Source: Aldrovandia affinis
Lineage: Eukaryota > Chordata > Actinopteri > Notacanthiformes > Halosauridae
Length of the DNA stretch: 64,000 nucleotides
Assembly (NCBI GenBank): GCA_029706075.1
Contig: JAINUG010000138.1
Location: forward strand, 682,001-746,000
Direction: 5' to 3'
This document shows positions 1-12,347 of this stretch, one piece after another. Positions within the stretch are counted from its first letter, which is position 1; every line of letters starts with the position of its first letter. The position numbers were made by a program, and so were the translations under genes. Below the pieces are notes generated by a model that saw only the letters and a list, made by a program, of their open reading frames with translations, was not told where the DNA came from and searched no databases.

Positions 1-520
1 AGTTTTGATACCGTACTTGTTAAAGTATTGTAATTCAGATCATTATAATAGCCTTGCTGTAGTGTTATAAATTAAATAATCAGCTTGGATGGGGGGAAGA
101 AGGAATAGATGGATGGATAGATAGACAGAGGATGTAGTAGGCTGTAGTAGGTTACACTTTGTATAGAGATATAGACTATTGAACTTAGTAAAGTATTGTA
201 ATTTGAAGTAAGTCTTTAATGACATCATCACCTGGATGAAGGGAAGTATAGATGGATGGACAGAGAGAAAGACGAAGGACTGAGGTTGCTTTTTACACAG
301 ATTTGCCATATTTGTTTTGGTCAAAATATTGTATTTTAAGTATTATACTAGTATTACAATAGCCAAGCAGTATTAAAGCTTTAATGACCTCTTCAGCTTG
401 GATGGGGGGATGGTTATATGTGGTTATAGGTTATATATGTGAAGAGATTTACAGTATGTGGCTTGGTAACATATTGTAATTTAGACTAATAATATAGTTT
501 TGCTTTATTGCTGTTACATA
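1..520. repeat. degenerate tandem repeat, ~150-bp period
   Basis: Four diverged units recur near 20, 185, 325 and 470. Each carries a version of AAAGTATTGTAATTT followed by a TTTAATGAC..CAGCTTGGATGGGGG-like segment. No coding frame is convincing; the small ORF on the minus strand lies inside the repeat. Between 520 and 2100 I see no gene, only AT-rich DNA, a run of GCTAGCTA near 1255 and a TG microsatellite. Confidence 0.5.
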
Positions 521-1137
521 TTTTACAATACATATTGCCAAAGCTTGTATAGTTGTCATAACAATTATATTGTCATGACAGTTAAAATAAAATAAAATAA
601 TAACAATGTGCATCTCAAATCATGTGCTGTCACTAGGCTGAATAGATTATCCAACTTGGGAATATTGTCATTGTGTGGCAAAAAAAGACTGTCAGTGAAG
701 ATTGGCACTTAGCAATGATGTTGGCTAATGTATTGGTTTTCTTTTATAATATCTGTATGTAACACAGCTATTGGCTTAGTAATGAGTTTACACATAGCTG
801 GTGAAACTGGCCACATATGAGACTTATTATGACGGGGACACAAACAGGAAACTAGAAAGTTGCGTCTGACTAATTTCACAATGTCTACGAAATATGAAGA
901 GGGAGAAAAAATATTGGAGTTTATTGTTATGTCCAGTTTGCTGGAGAGAATAAAGCATAAAGTTATACCAAATTGGTTATTTTATCATTACCAAACATTT
1001 TTTTTGACATTATTTTAAAAGGTAAAATATTGTGAGCTTACTGATTGCAGTTCGCTAATATAGTCAAGGAGCTAGTTAGCTAGTACTGGAGATATTTACA
1101 TAGCAGGTTAGGTTTGCTAGCTAGCTTGGGTGAGTTT

Positions 1138-1180
1138 AATTTAGCAGACGCTCTTACCCAGAGCATCATACAATACATTA
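1138..1180 (-). mobile_element. short L2 LINE/SINE 3' tail fragment
   Basis: Read on the minus strand, it contains a diverged copy of the L2 tail hairpin (GCTCTGGGTAAGAGCGTCTG) that ends the complete L2 copies near 18.0 and 23.4 kb. Only about 40 bases are recognisable. Confidence 0.5.
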
Positions 1181-1480
1181 ATTTAAAATGGCAAGAATAA
1201 TCACAATTATAAGATAAGCTATGTTGGTGAGCTAGCAATCTATTTGCCGTTTGCTAGCTAGCTAGCTAGCTAATATGGTTGGTTATGGTTGTCTTCTTTG
1301 TAAGCTATGGAGCTGCAAAATAATGCTATCACGTAATATTATTTTGCTTTCATATAAAAAAAGCTCATTTGACAGTCCCTTTGAAATTATAGGATAGTTG
1401 AAGCTAAAATCTAAAATAAGCAAAAGTCAATTAGGAAGTTAGATTTAAGCTCCAATTACCCTATGATTTCAAAGCCATTC

Positions 1481-1483
<3 letters not shown>

Positions 1484-1518
<35 letters not shown>
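1484..1518. repeat. (TG)n microsatellite
   Basis: About 17 uninterrupted TG dinucleotides roughly 0.7 kb upstream of the il21 start codon. Confidence 0.95.
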
Positions 1519-1519
<1 letters not shown>

Positions 1520-2106
1520 TGCAGGACAGTGTGTGTTGCAGGCTCATTCTTGGTTAAAACATGGGGGTCCCCTTACCTTACATTACCTTAATATGGAAAA
1601 GCACCTTATTTCAACAGGCGTGTAAAGTAACGCACAGAAAGTGCACAGGAAGAAGAGAAAACGGAAGAAGGAAATGCCACCCGCCACTGCCGTAGTCATT
1701 GTGGTAGTCTTCGGATGACTGTGTTTTCGGTACGACAGGTAACCTTGTGTGGGAGGCTGGAGCAGAAAAAGTCTACCTTGTTTTGTTTAGATACATTTGA
1801 GGTCTGATACCTTAAGTCAGCAACCAGAGATAGGCCGCTGATTCAGACTGGAAACGGGTACTCGCATATTTTTCTGCTTTCCTGCCTGGTGTGCAGATTG
1901 CGCGTGTTTTTCTTTTTCGTTTACACCGTTGCAACTCCACTCCCCCACAAGCACACACACGCATGCGCATATACATATACACACACCTCAGAACTCACGT
2001 AGAGCTGGCCAATGGAAAAGAAAAACGAATTAGTCATTCATACTTTCTGCAGTTTTCCAGGCTTGAAGGAGTGGCTTTCCCGTGTCCAGAGGAATTAATA
2101 CATACA

Positions 2107-2116
2107 TATATATAGA
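2107..2116 (+). promoter_or_regulatory. il21: TATA-like element of il21
   Basis: TATATATAGA lies about 90 bases before the il21 start codon, which predicts transcription starting near 2137 and a 5' UTR of about 65 bases with no upstream ATG. A GGAAAAGAAAAA stretch at ~2012 could bind an NFAT-type factor, which is common in T-cell cytokine promoters. That part is inference only. Confidence 0.55.
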
Positions 2117-2201
2117 TAAGGCATGCACCTGTTCACAGTATCAGCAAAACCTTTGAAAATTCTTCAGAAACTTTTGTACCACTTCAGAGCACTTTTGCAC
2201 A

Positions 2202-5200
2202 ATGAAGTTGTTCGCCTGTTGCCTTCTAGTATTTGTGGTGGGAGCTTCAAACACTGTGATGGGAGCTCCACTGGGACAAATATCACTGAGACTGGATGAA
2301 ATTAGGATGGATTTGGGGAGGCTCAACAAAAGTGTGCTGGTTAGTTACCTTACTAGACTTTTCTGGTGCATTTTGGTTCCAAAAGTGTTAGCATGTTAAC
2401 GTGCTGTTATTTAGCATGTACCTCATTTCTTTTTTTACAGCACAATGGTTTGATGCTGAATACACCACAAATAGATGAGATAGAGGTAAGTGCAAAAACA
2501 TTTTAAAATAATTATTAACATTTTGTAAATATGAGCTTCACTTGACATATGCGATAATGAAAACTAACAAATAACTAAGAGTGGTTTTTCAATTAATTGC
2601 TTGGCAAAATGATTCATGCTGTCACTGATGGGTTCAGAGAGCTTTAGACAGTGAGTCACAGTTAACTGGCCTCCCAATCGGCTGACAGTGGGTGTTTGTA
2701 TGTTATGGGTGTTGTATAAAACGATACCCCAATCTATTGTGTGAAGAATGAAGGAAAGAATGGTGAAAGGAAAAATAGGAAAACTATAACTCATCAGTTT
2801 GTTTTCAGAGCATTAGTTCTCCACCAAGTGGATTACTTATTATCTTCATACATATTAAATCTGATATAAAATACTAAGAATGGTGAAAGGAAAAATAGGA
2901 AAACTATAACTCATCAGTTTGTTTTCAGAGCATTAGTTCTCCACCAAGTGGATTACTTATTATCTTCATACATATTAAATCTGATATAAAATACTAAGAA
3001 GCACTTCAGTTGTTAGTAGTAGTGTGACAAAGTAACCTTGGTTTTATTTAAGCACATAATTACTGCGTTGTTATGCTTGTCCAGGCCAAGCGAATGAAAA
3101 CTAATCTGACAGTGTACCATTTATGTAGGGGGCCTGTATAGTGTTTTCAGACAAATGCGTTGACTAAACAGTGTTACCGCTCATAAAGTTTGAAAACTGA
3201 CCAAACTTTCATTTGAAAACAATTTCAAGTTATGAAAGTGTAACTACTTCTCCAATTAACTTTTTTATACATTTACAAAATCTAAGAATATTAGATCAGC
3301 CACATTTGATCTTTAAAATCTTTACCATCAGTTATCTGAATAACACTTATTAAACTATTGTTCCAACAAATTGATAGCAACGTTTAGATAGTTACTCAAA
3401 GTCATAGTTGGCAAGTAGGGGGTGGGGGATGAATTTATTTTGAACAATAAGGAGTGACAGCAGCCAATGAGCAAGATTAAGATTTTCCTGAGAGTTTGAT
3501 CCAAAAGTGTCAGAGTGAAACTGAGTTGCAATATAGTGAGCACAGCATCGTGTGCTTTTTTCAAGAAGCCTGATGAGTCACCAGCAAGAAGCATGTATGT
3601 GGTCTGAACTGAAATTATTATTTTAAGATCAGTGCACAGATGCACAGACCACACAATGTTCATGAAACTGCATTTTCTAAGCAAAAAAATATAAAAAAGG
3701 AAGATTATTTAATTAGTCTCAGATGATGACATGGTTTGCCTTTCAGACGGTTTGTGCCTGAAATAGTGTTTAATGTAAGCCACTTAGCAGTAGAGGCACT
3801 TTTTATATTATAATTTAGTCTTGTCATTTGAGTCTTGCCAAAGAATGCACAAAAATCAAATGAGATGTTCATTATTGCTTCTTGCTTGTTTTTTCTTACA
3901 CTCATTTGTATGATACATATTTCTGTTGTTTCTGAACCATGGCTTTTCCCTCTAACAGACAACCAGATATGTTTTTAATAAACTGTGTATGGAAAAGCTA
4001 TTTGAGACACACAAAAAGTGAGATTATGGAAACAGCCTGGTCACAACCCAGCCTCTGATTGGTTGATAGATTGACAGATTTATGAATTGATTAATTGGTT
4101 TGCCAGAGGACTTATATATGGTTTACAATATGATACAATAAATGCATCACAGGAGAAACAAAAACCACAAAACTATAGGTTCAGGGAAACACAAATTACA
4201 ATAAGCAATAAATAACAGTAAATACATTACCTAAAGCTAATTTTAAGAATTCTGATTTGCATGATCAAATGAACAAGATCGATTCAGAACACAGATTTGA
4301 CAAGGCTTCCTTGGCTTCCTCAGCAACAGATGATTTTTTAAAAAAAACTTTAAAAAAAAAACATTATGGCCAATGGTGTCTCCCACGCCACCCTCCACTG
4401 TTGGCAGACGTTATTTGCTTTGTTTGATTTCTGTCACGTTGCTTCTTAATTTCTATCCATCTATTTCGAAACCCACAGACTCACCCTATCATTGCTTGCT
4501 ATTTGACATCACCTTCATGACAGTACCAGCACGGATGCACAATTCACCACTCGTTACCATCATAAATTAATTTGAAGTCCTGCTTTTTTAATGTGTTGAG
4601 TAGAGGCATGTTAAAGTTATGTGAAATGTTTTCTAGTTGCGATGCAGTGTTGTTAATTAATTATTTTTTTCCTCCTGATAGAAATGTTGCTATGGTTCTG
4701 CAATTCAGTGCTTCAGTGAAAAGCTATCTGAGCTGAAATCCATTGAAAGTGCTGGATCCTTGAAAAACAAGATCCGAAGAAATTTATCAAAAGCCACTAT
4801 TGTAAGTGGGGTTTTTTTACTGAAAAGTTCAAATATAATATGTTTATATAATATCAATGGATACAGATAACATGTGTGTTTGTCAGTATGTGTCAACATT
4901 TTTGGTAAACATTTTTTTTTTATGCTAGCATGTGAACACCTGCAGTGCAGAAGATACACTGGTGAGTGTTTTTAATCAATTTGTCATTATTTTGCAAATA
5001 CTGTATAAAGATATTGAAAACTATATAATCGGATATAATCTGATGATCTGATATAATATGATCTGCTTAATTTAGCAGATTTCTTGGAGTAATTTCACGT
5101 GGTGGCTTCACCTTGCAGTTTGTCTTGTTGTCAGATTTTAGTTTTTGTTAGTGCTACATAATGCTTACTTAATTACTGCCATGATCCAAAATATTCTTTA

Positions 5201-5461
5201 CAGTAGCATAACAGATACCTTTTTTACAGAATGCCAACTGCCAAACTTGTGACTCATACCCCATGAGAGACAGCAAGGAGTTCATCCAAGCACTCAAGAC
5301 ACTACTTCAGAGCGTGAGTTCAACAAAATCATATGTGATGCCATGTTAATATATATATTGTAATATCTATTAGTATATAATGTCTGTGGACTAAATATTA
5401 ACATTATTAAAAATGATGATTTGATTTCCAGTCTATCAACAAATTGACACTGAAGGCCTGA
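2202..5461 (+). CDS. il21: interleukin-21 (six coding exons)
   Basis: Coding exons: 2202-2339, 2441-2485, 4682-4801, 4929-4961, 5230-5313 and 5432-5461. All introns are GT..AG in phase 0, joining into 149 codons. Residues 1-22 form a signal peptide (hydrophobic LLVFVVGAS core, cleavage probably near VMGAP). IL-21 family signs: C64-x6-C71 in exon 3 (CYGSAIQC, then a FSEKLSELKS helix) and C116-x2-C119 followed by DSY in exon 5, then the KEF..LKTLLQS helix D. These match the two conserved IL-21 disulfides. C63 and C106 are additional cysteines. One N-glycosylation sequon is N42-K-S. The product should be a secreted four-helix cytokine made by activated T cells, signalling through IL-21R and the common gamma chain to JAK/STAT3; this role is known for the family and not seen here. 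As I recall, mammalian IL21 has five coding exons, so the 33-base exon 4 may be a fish-type split. The gene lies on the same strand as il2 28 kb downstream. Confidence 0.9.
2761..3000 (+). repeat. perfect 120-bp tandem duplication in il21 intron 2
   Basis: Bases 2761-2880 and 2881-3000 appear identical. AAGAA precedes both units, suggesting duplication through short homology. It lies in the 2.2-kb second intron and does not touch an exon. The rest of that intron (3001-4680) shows no gene. Confidence 0.95.
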
Positions 5462-5528
5462 TGCACAAGTGGGCTCAAGACACTATTTCACCAACAAGAT
5501 TCCAGGGCCATTCTTCTGTGTTAATTTG

Positions 5529-5645
5529 ACTGTGTTATTTATTCATTATTTATCATTACCTTTGTTTTTAACAAGCTGTTTTGTTTAGTTTTTTTTCTAA
5601 AATATGTTCTTTATTTATATAATTGTTTTATTTATTATTTTCTGC
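5529..5645 (+). promoter_or_regulatory. il21: AU-rich elements in il21 3' UTR
   Basis: Several ATTTA pentamers occur just after the stop codon, including TTATTTATT (near 5536) and overlapping TTTATTTATAT and TTTATTTATTATTTT runs (5609-5641). Clusters like this recruit mRNA-destabilising proteins and are typical of cytokine transcripts. Confidence 0.65.
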
Positions 5646-6314
5646 TGCTGAGTATGATCATTGTCTGCAAATGATAGTACAGGGAGACTGCCAAGAGCCC
5701 TTACCTGAAGCTAAAATATTCCTGATTCTTTCAGTTATTTTGTCAATAAGATAATGTATATTATCATTCAGTGGCTTACCAAGGCCTGCATCTCAAACTT
5801 GTAATGAAACTTTTTTTTTAAAGAATCGATATAAGAATCAATATAGGCAAACTTTCCTAAAGCACTAAGGAGATTTTGGTTTTGTAAGTGCACCATCAAA
5901 TCAAGAAAATTATAGTTCTGTTACAATATGATGCATTGGCAAATACTAAGGGTTGGGAACCACTGATAACTCCTGTCAGAGCTTATTTAGCGCCACCTAC
6001 AGGCATTTCCAGTTACTTACAGCTCAGGGTTTTCCTTATAATTTGTCAGCAAAGTGTCTCTTTCATATTCATTCATTCCTCATTTTATTTATTATCGATG
6101 TTATTTATTCATGTATTTATTTCAGAAAACCACAATGCTAACCTTGCTGAGATTCAAATCAGCAGCCATCAGTTTTGAACATGCTTTGTGTGTCTCAAGT
6201 TAACTTTTTTCTTTTTATCTCATAATGAGATATAATGGTTTGTATCATTATACAATAATGTAAGATGTCTTTTTTATTTTAATTGTCTTTTATTTAACAT
6301 TGTTACTATTTATT

Positions 6315-6320
6315 AATAAA
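6315..6320 (+). terminator. il21: polyadenylation signal, il21
   Basis: AATAAA followed by AGCATTGCAA. It is the first canonical signal I noticed after the stop codon and would give a 3' UTR of about 870 bases. Confidence 0.55.
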
Positions 6321-6464
6321 AGCATTGCAATTATTTATGATTCTCTTCCTGCTTTTTGACCTATACTCTCAAATAAATGTACCATAATTTACCAAGAGGT
6401 GCAATTCAAGGGCCACAGCACAACAAAGCCATCCAGAAGTGACATTTTTGGTTGATCTAGTCCA

Positions 6465-6642
6465 TGCAACCTCTCCGGAGCCGCAGCGGCGCCAAATCGT
6501 TGACAGAAAATTAATTATCCAGTCAGAAATAAATGAAAGCTTTTTTTCGCGATACCCCCCCGTCGACAGAAAATTTTAGTGTTTTCTTTTCCGTGGAAAC
6601 CGGGTCCAAATGGCTCTTTGAGTGTTATGGGTTGCCCGACCC
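6465..6642 (-). mobile_element. short hAT-like MITE
   Basis: The segment is bracketed by a perfect 12-base direct repeat TGATCTAGTCCA (6453-6464 and 6643-6654). Its right end, read on the minus strand, starts CAGGGTCGGGCAACCC, resembling the CAGGG(G)TCGGCAACC ends of vertebrate hAT elements. The left end keeps GCAACCTCTCCGGAGCCGC but lacks the outermost bases. It has no coding capacity. From 6655 to 7569 I see only AT-rich intergenic DNA. Confidence 0.6.
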
Positions 6643-7569
6643 TGATCTAGTCCAAATCATTTAAATCCAGTGGACAGTTATTTTATAAACCAGATTTATG
6701 GACAAATAAACCGACACAGCAATTCTGCAACTTTACAGACTGTTTTACCGAAACACTTACTACTCAATTAGAAGAAATTTTTCATAATCATCATTATCGT
6801 GATCATCTGAGCTATCATCAATTATGTGAGGTGGTTATATGGCTATAATCATATAATGCCTGCAAATGTCAATGGCAATCTGTTATAAACATTTTTTTTT
6901 TTCATTCATTATTTTATGCCACCTTCAAGGATAGCATAATGAATCCATATAGCTGTCACATTTAAAAAAAATTATCAAACAAATAAATAAATGAAATAAA
7001 ATATCCCACAAATTCATACATTTAAATGACCTCATTCAGATCTTCAAGCCGATAATTAAAACCCCCCGTTTTATAATTTACCTTTAATTATTAATACAAT
7101 AAAGGTTCTAAATACTGGGCTTAATTGATCAAATAAGGTTCAAATTAATAATTTGAATCCTACATTTACAAGGAAACCAAGCCAAGCTCATCGATCAGTG
7201 ACACCACTATGACAAAACGAACCCACATGGACCGAAACACTAGTGCAGAAGGACAGTGTACAATAGTGTACAAATATCAGCATACCTTGCCCTATACATG
7301 TGATACACTGCCCTCTAGCGGTTTAACATAAACATTACCAACAGTGTTGCTGGTCCTAATTTCCTACTGCTTTCCAAACGTACCCTTATTAAGCATTCAA
7401 GCCCTTAGCCCTTATTTTGATCATGTGACATGATCGCATACCAGCTGTAACAAGAGCTCATTAAAGTATGAATCAAATGCTGTTGAAGCTGGTGGACAAA
7501 TGTTTTGCTTCCTTTAATACATGTAGAAATGCATGTTTTGGACTTGTTGGTTTTTGCCTTATTATACGA

Positions 7570-8165
7570 ACACTTGAATTAGACTTGAATACCCCAAGTG
7601 TATCTGCCTCAACTACCTGACCTGACAAGCTGTTCCAGGCACTCTGTGTAAAAAAAGTCCTGATATCCTTGTGGAATTTGCCTTGAACTAATTTTCCCTT
7701 GTTCTGCTAAGCAAATTTATCTTTAAAAATGTATCTTTAAAAAATCTTTGGTAGTTCACTTTGTTAATCTCTTTTAATAATGTAAAAAGCTCAATCAAAT
7801 CCCCGCCTTTGTCTTTCCTCGTAACTTTTACCTTTCATACCAGGTACCAATTTAGTTGCCCTTCTTTGTACTTTTTCAAGGCATCATATAACATTAATAT
7901 AACCTCCTTTGATTTATACTCCTCCTTTGATTTATACTCCTTTGGTTTTGCTATATATCCCAGCATACTGTTGGCCTTTTTCACAGCTGCCGTGTACTGC
8001 TTAGATGCGGATGGACTTTGATCAACCACAACTCTAAGTCTTTTTCAAATTGAACACCTTCTAATTTTTTCCTCCTATAAAATACTCCTGTTATATTTTT
8101 ATTTTCCACATTCATAACTTTATATTTAACAATATCGAATGTTATCACCATCCGCTGCCATTTCT
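7570..8165 (-). mobile_element. CR1-like LINE 3' fragment
   Basis: Minus-strand translation gives SASKQYTAAVKKANSMLGYI and a later KEVILMLYDAL, matching the C-terminal region of the CR1-like element at 40.8-43.3 kb. The copy is frame-disrupted, has lost the segment after the YDAL motif and carries a 15-base internal tandem duplication (near 7911-7940). Relic without function. Confidence 0.75.
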
Positions 8166-8454
8166 GCTCATTTTTGGATTAAAAAAAAACATCTGGCCAC
8201 CTAATCCCCCACTGGGAGGGGATAATTGGGACAAAGGTTATTTTCCAGCTAGGCAAACATCTCATGCAGACAATTTCATCACAATCAAAAAAGTACCATG
8301 AAGTTGTTTCAGAAATGTTTTCTGACAAACTGTGTCACAATAGCTCTAGACCAGGGATAGCCAATTCTGGTTTGCTGGTTTTCATTGTCACTCAGCACTT
8401 AATTGATGCATTAAAGCAGTTGAATACAGTTAACTCACCTCACCTGTTTACATA

Positions 8455-8605
8455 AGCATAACATATGTCATTTATCAGATGCAACTTACAGTAGTAAATG
8501 CATACATTTCTCTGTATATGTGGTCCCAATGGGAATCTAACCCACAACCTAAGAGTTGTCAGTGCCCTGCTCTACCGACTGAGCCACACAGAACCACTCA
8601 GTGGC
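8455..8605 (-). mobile_element. tRNA-derived SINE with L2-type tail
   Basis: On the minus strand the head carries a pol III A box (TGGCTCAGTCGGTAGAGCA) and a B box-like GGTTAGATTCC. The body ends in GTAAGTTGCATCTGATAAATG, a diverged version of the L2 LINE tail. This arrangement fits a SINE mobilised by an L2 partner. It is not a tRNA gene, since no full cloverleaf follows. Confidence 0.75.
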
Positions 8606-8639
8606 ACACAGAACTAGTCTAAACTGATTGTTGATTTTA

Positions 8640-8930
8640 AAGTAAGTATAACAGATCCTGCACATCTTGTTGTCATTCTCATCAAACCATTCAGTCACCA
8701 CTCATGCCCGGTGGATGGGGCATTGTCATCCTGGAAGAGACCACTACCATCAGGATAGAAATGCTTCGCCATAGAATGAAAGTGATCACTTAGAATGGCT
8801 TTGTATTTATTGGTGTTTATCTTGCCCTCTAAGGAGTTTGGTGGACATGAACTATGGTAGGAAAATGCACCCCACAGTGCCAGTACCGCCGATAGGAATC
8901 CCGGGGCTCGGGACAGATTTGCCATTTGTT
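8640..8930 (-). mobile_element. Tc1/mariner transposase relic
   Basis: Minus-strand frame shows ALWGAFSYHSS, then NTNKYKAILSDHFHSMAKHF and YPDGSGLFQDDNAP. This is the stretch around the second catalytic Asp of Tc1-type DDE transposases. Only about 80 residues remain, so it is inactive. From 8931 to 9661 I see no gene. Confidence 0.75.
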
Positions 8931-9661
8931 TCCATGCAACCAGTTTTTTGGGGGGAGTTTTTCTCCTCTCTCTTATGGTTCTCCCCTAGGGGAAGGAAGA
9001 CATATTGAGCCCTGAGAGAATGAGGGGAATGAGAGCTATCTGAAAATCTTATGATGGTGTACAATTCATCAATCAAAACTTCTATTGGGTCGACATGGCA
9101 TCTGACAATACATATATGCAGCTCTCTCTAACAACCAGAAATATATCTATAGGTATGATATTTTCTAACAATAATAATTTAAATGTACATTAAGGAGTGT
9201 AGATTATGTCTTTCACTTTAGCTCAAGACAGGCCCCGAAAAAGAGGGCAGAAGTGCATCATACGCATAAGCGGACCGTTTTTCCCACAAGATGGCGCTAA
9301 AGCATTACACATTCAAACATGGCTTCAATGTCCATGATGATACTTTAAGAAAATAATTTATTTGTAATTATTGCTATGTTATGTATTTCTCAACACTCTT
9401 TATATCTGGTTGCTACTGCTATATAAACTGTTCAGCGGTGAAGGCTGTAATGTCTATCTTCAAACGTTGAGGTTCTGGGTTTGAGTCCAGTAATAGCTCA
9501 TGTACACAGTCCTCAAGTACACTGCTCTTGTAACTGTTTTCAAAGGTGGCATAAAACCCTTTCTGTGTAATAGCATAAAAATGTCAGCAATGTTTTTCAT
9601 GACACTTATTTTTTGCCAGTTGGGCTTCAAAATGTGTTAGCTATTAATGCTTTGAGATTTA

Positions 9662-10588
9662 CACTACCAGTCAAAAGTTTTAGAACACCTCCATTTTCCA
9701 GTTTTTACTGAAATTTAAGCAGTTCAAGTCCAGTGAATAACCTGAAATGGTACAAAGGTAAGAGGTAAACTGCCAGAGGTAAAAAATAAAATAAAAAGTT
9801 TAGGTTACCAAAAACTGAAAAATAAGGTAAATATCAGAGTTATAAAAAAAGGCCCTTTTCAGGGAACAAATAATGGGTTAATGTGGGTTAACAGTCACTC
9901 TGTGCAAGTCGCCGGCTCTGGATCCAGCAAAAGAGCCCCAGACCATTATGCTTCCTCCTCCATGTGTGACAGTTGGTGTCACACACTGAGGAACCATCCT
10001 TTTGTCTACTCAACGGTGTACAAAAACCTTTCAAAATTTCAAGATTTCACATTTTGATTCATCGGTCCATAAGATCTTCTTCCAGTCTTCAGTACTCCAC
10101 TGCCGGTGCTTCATGGCCCAGGCAAGCCTCTTTTTCTTATTTTGCCATCTTAGCAATGGCTTTCTTACTGCCACTCGACCTGTCAAACCTGCAGCTCGAA
10201 GTCTTCTCTTCACAGTTGAAACTGAGACTTCCTTACTTCGACCAGTGTTAAGCTGTGCTTGAAGCTGTTGTCCTGTGAGCCGCCTATCACGCAAGCTGTT
10301 GACTCTCAAAAACTTGTCTTCTGAGTTTGTTGTGGCTTTGGGTCTGCCATACCTCTTCCTGTCAGAGTTTCCTCCAGTTTCAAAGTGCCTTTTGATGGTG
10401 TAACAAACTACTCACTGCCGAAAAATGTACATTATTTTTCTGTTTTTGGTAACCTAAACTTTTTTTTTAACCTCTGGCAGTTTACCGCTTACCTTTGTAC
10501 CATTTCAGGTTGTTCACTGGACTTGAACTGCTTACATTTCAGTAAAAACTGGGAAATGGGGGTGTTCTAAAACCTTTGACCGGTAATG
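9662..10588 (-). mobile_element. internally deleted Tc1-like element with TIRs
   Basis: The element is flanked by TA (9660-9661 and 10589-10590). Its ends are inverted copies: left CACTACCAGTCAAAAGTTTT, right closing in GTTCTAAAACCTTTGACCGGTAATG. The inverted similarity extends well over 100 bases on each side (GTAAACTGCCAGAGG and CCTGAAATGGTACAAAGG recur inverted). At about 930 bp it is shorter than autonomous Tc1 elements (~1.6 kb). It encodes only the N-terminal transposase part. Confidence 0.9.
10031..10309 (-). pseudogene. truncated Tc1 transposase (N-terminal)
   Basis: 92 codons on the minus strand carry the second helix-turn-helix (SLRDRRLTGQQLQAQL ... VSTVKRRLRAAGLTGRVAVRK) and the first catalytic Asp in KKILWTDESKCEI. 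The rest of the DDE catalytic domain is missing, so no active enzyme can be made. The frame lies inside the Tc1-like element with matching terminal repeats. Confidence 0.85.
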
Positions 10589-10847
10589 TATTCTTCACAA
10601 CTCTGGTAACTGGTTGCTATTGTAAAATGCACTGCTCAGTGGTGAAGGCTGTTAAGTGACTGTCCTTCAGTCCAGATGTTCAGGATTTGTGTCCCACATG
10701 TACTCTTGTATTTTTTAAATCTTCTTTCATCTATGGAATTAAATGTAATTAATTAATTAAATTAAACTTTATATGTAATAACATTTATAAACATAATTGT
10801 TAAATGTCTTTGTAGATCCTCAATTGTTTAGATTTATTGATTGTAGC

Positions 10848-10887
<40 letters not shown>

Positions 10888-10920
10888 GTGGTGGTGGTGG
10901 TAGTGGTAGTGGTGGTGGTG
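10848..10920. repeat. (ATT)n and (GGT)n microsatellite
   Basis: About 13 ATT units run directly into a GTG/GGTGGTAGT stretch. The surrounding 10591-12347 interval shows no recognisable gene. Confidence 0.9.
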
Positions 10921-12347
10921 ATATTAATGATACAATCTACAAGATGTACTATAATTAATCTCTAACTACACCAAAGGGGACAGTTCCATCGGGCATGACT
11001 CAGTATGACACAGTACATGAAATGCACATGCATCTGTAAATTAATAATGCTATTGAGGAGGGGAAAAGTGCTGGAAAGTGTTAGGCAACATTTCCGTTAC
11101 AGTATATTTAGAGGCAGACTGTAAACATCCCTAAAAAACATTTTCATAAAAATCCCAACCACTTTCACTTCCTACTCAAATGCAATGCAGCAGGTGTTCT
11201 CCCTGAAACCAGCTTTCTCTGGCTTATCAGTGATGCATCCTCCACTCACTCTCCTGTTAATCATCCTACAACTGCTTATGTGTGGTACATTACACCCATG
11301 TCCTGCTTTCAGTAAAGTCCTTACTTGTTTTTCACTCAATCACAGTTATGTATGTCATTATGGTTTACTAAATTAAGGAAACAAGCCAGTGATAGAGACT
11401 TCCAACATTATTCTGTACAGTAAAATTCAGAAAATATTGTTCAAGTTATGTGTATGGCAGGGCAGAAGCATAATAAATGTGTTATGTCAGAAGAAAACCA
11501 AGGAGGGTGGGTTCAGGCTCAACCAAGCTGGTCTTCTTTGAGATGGACTCTGAGATTAGGTACTGACATGCACTGTTATTTTTATTGCTGTGATATATTT
11601 ATCTGTTTATTAAAGCACAAAACCATCTTTTCAAACTCTGTGCCTCTTAGCAATATATTAAATGTCCACTCTTTGCAATGAAGAAGAAATAGAAATACAG
11701 CTGGAAAAATATATTGAGACCAGGGCTTAGAAATTTATTTTTTGGCAGAACCAGTATTTTAACATTTCCGTTCTTTTGTTCCACCCAAAACATAACATTC
11801 CCAAACCAGTTAGAACAAATAAAAAATTGGTTAATACCATTATTTTTACGTATTTAAACCAGGCATGCTAACATTAATTCTGTGTGATGCTGTTAGTTCG
11901 AATAATAAGAATGACACCACTGTGAAAATGTAAAATATGTATGAAAATGTTCACGTCATTTTAAGAATAGAGTAATGAAAAAGGCCAATGGTCATGTATA
12001 TTTGTCATCAAACCTCTTACCTTCATTTGTTTGTGATTAATGTATAGAACATGGGCATAGCTAAGTTGACAGCACTACTAGATTGGCAGTCCTTCATGGG
12101 TAGTACTACTAGTATGCAAGTATTGCACTAGTATGCAAGAGTGCATTGATATAATGGACAAAATACGCCGGGAAAGCAGAAACTGAAGTAAAATTGAATA
12201 AATTAACAATTATTATTAGGGGTTTATTCTTTGCATTACGAATTACGAATCTAGGTAAATGTAAAATACCTAAATGGGACCTGCAGTTGTAGTTGAATTT
12301 TGTACTTTTTATGTTGATCACCCGATTCCTTAAAAGGGTTAGTTTAT

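Noticed and set aside
4373..4570. 65-codon plus-strand ORF in il21 intron 2
   Set aside because: No splice support and no family signature; the il21 exon chain is complete without it.
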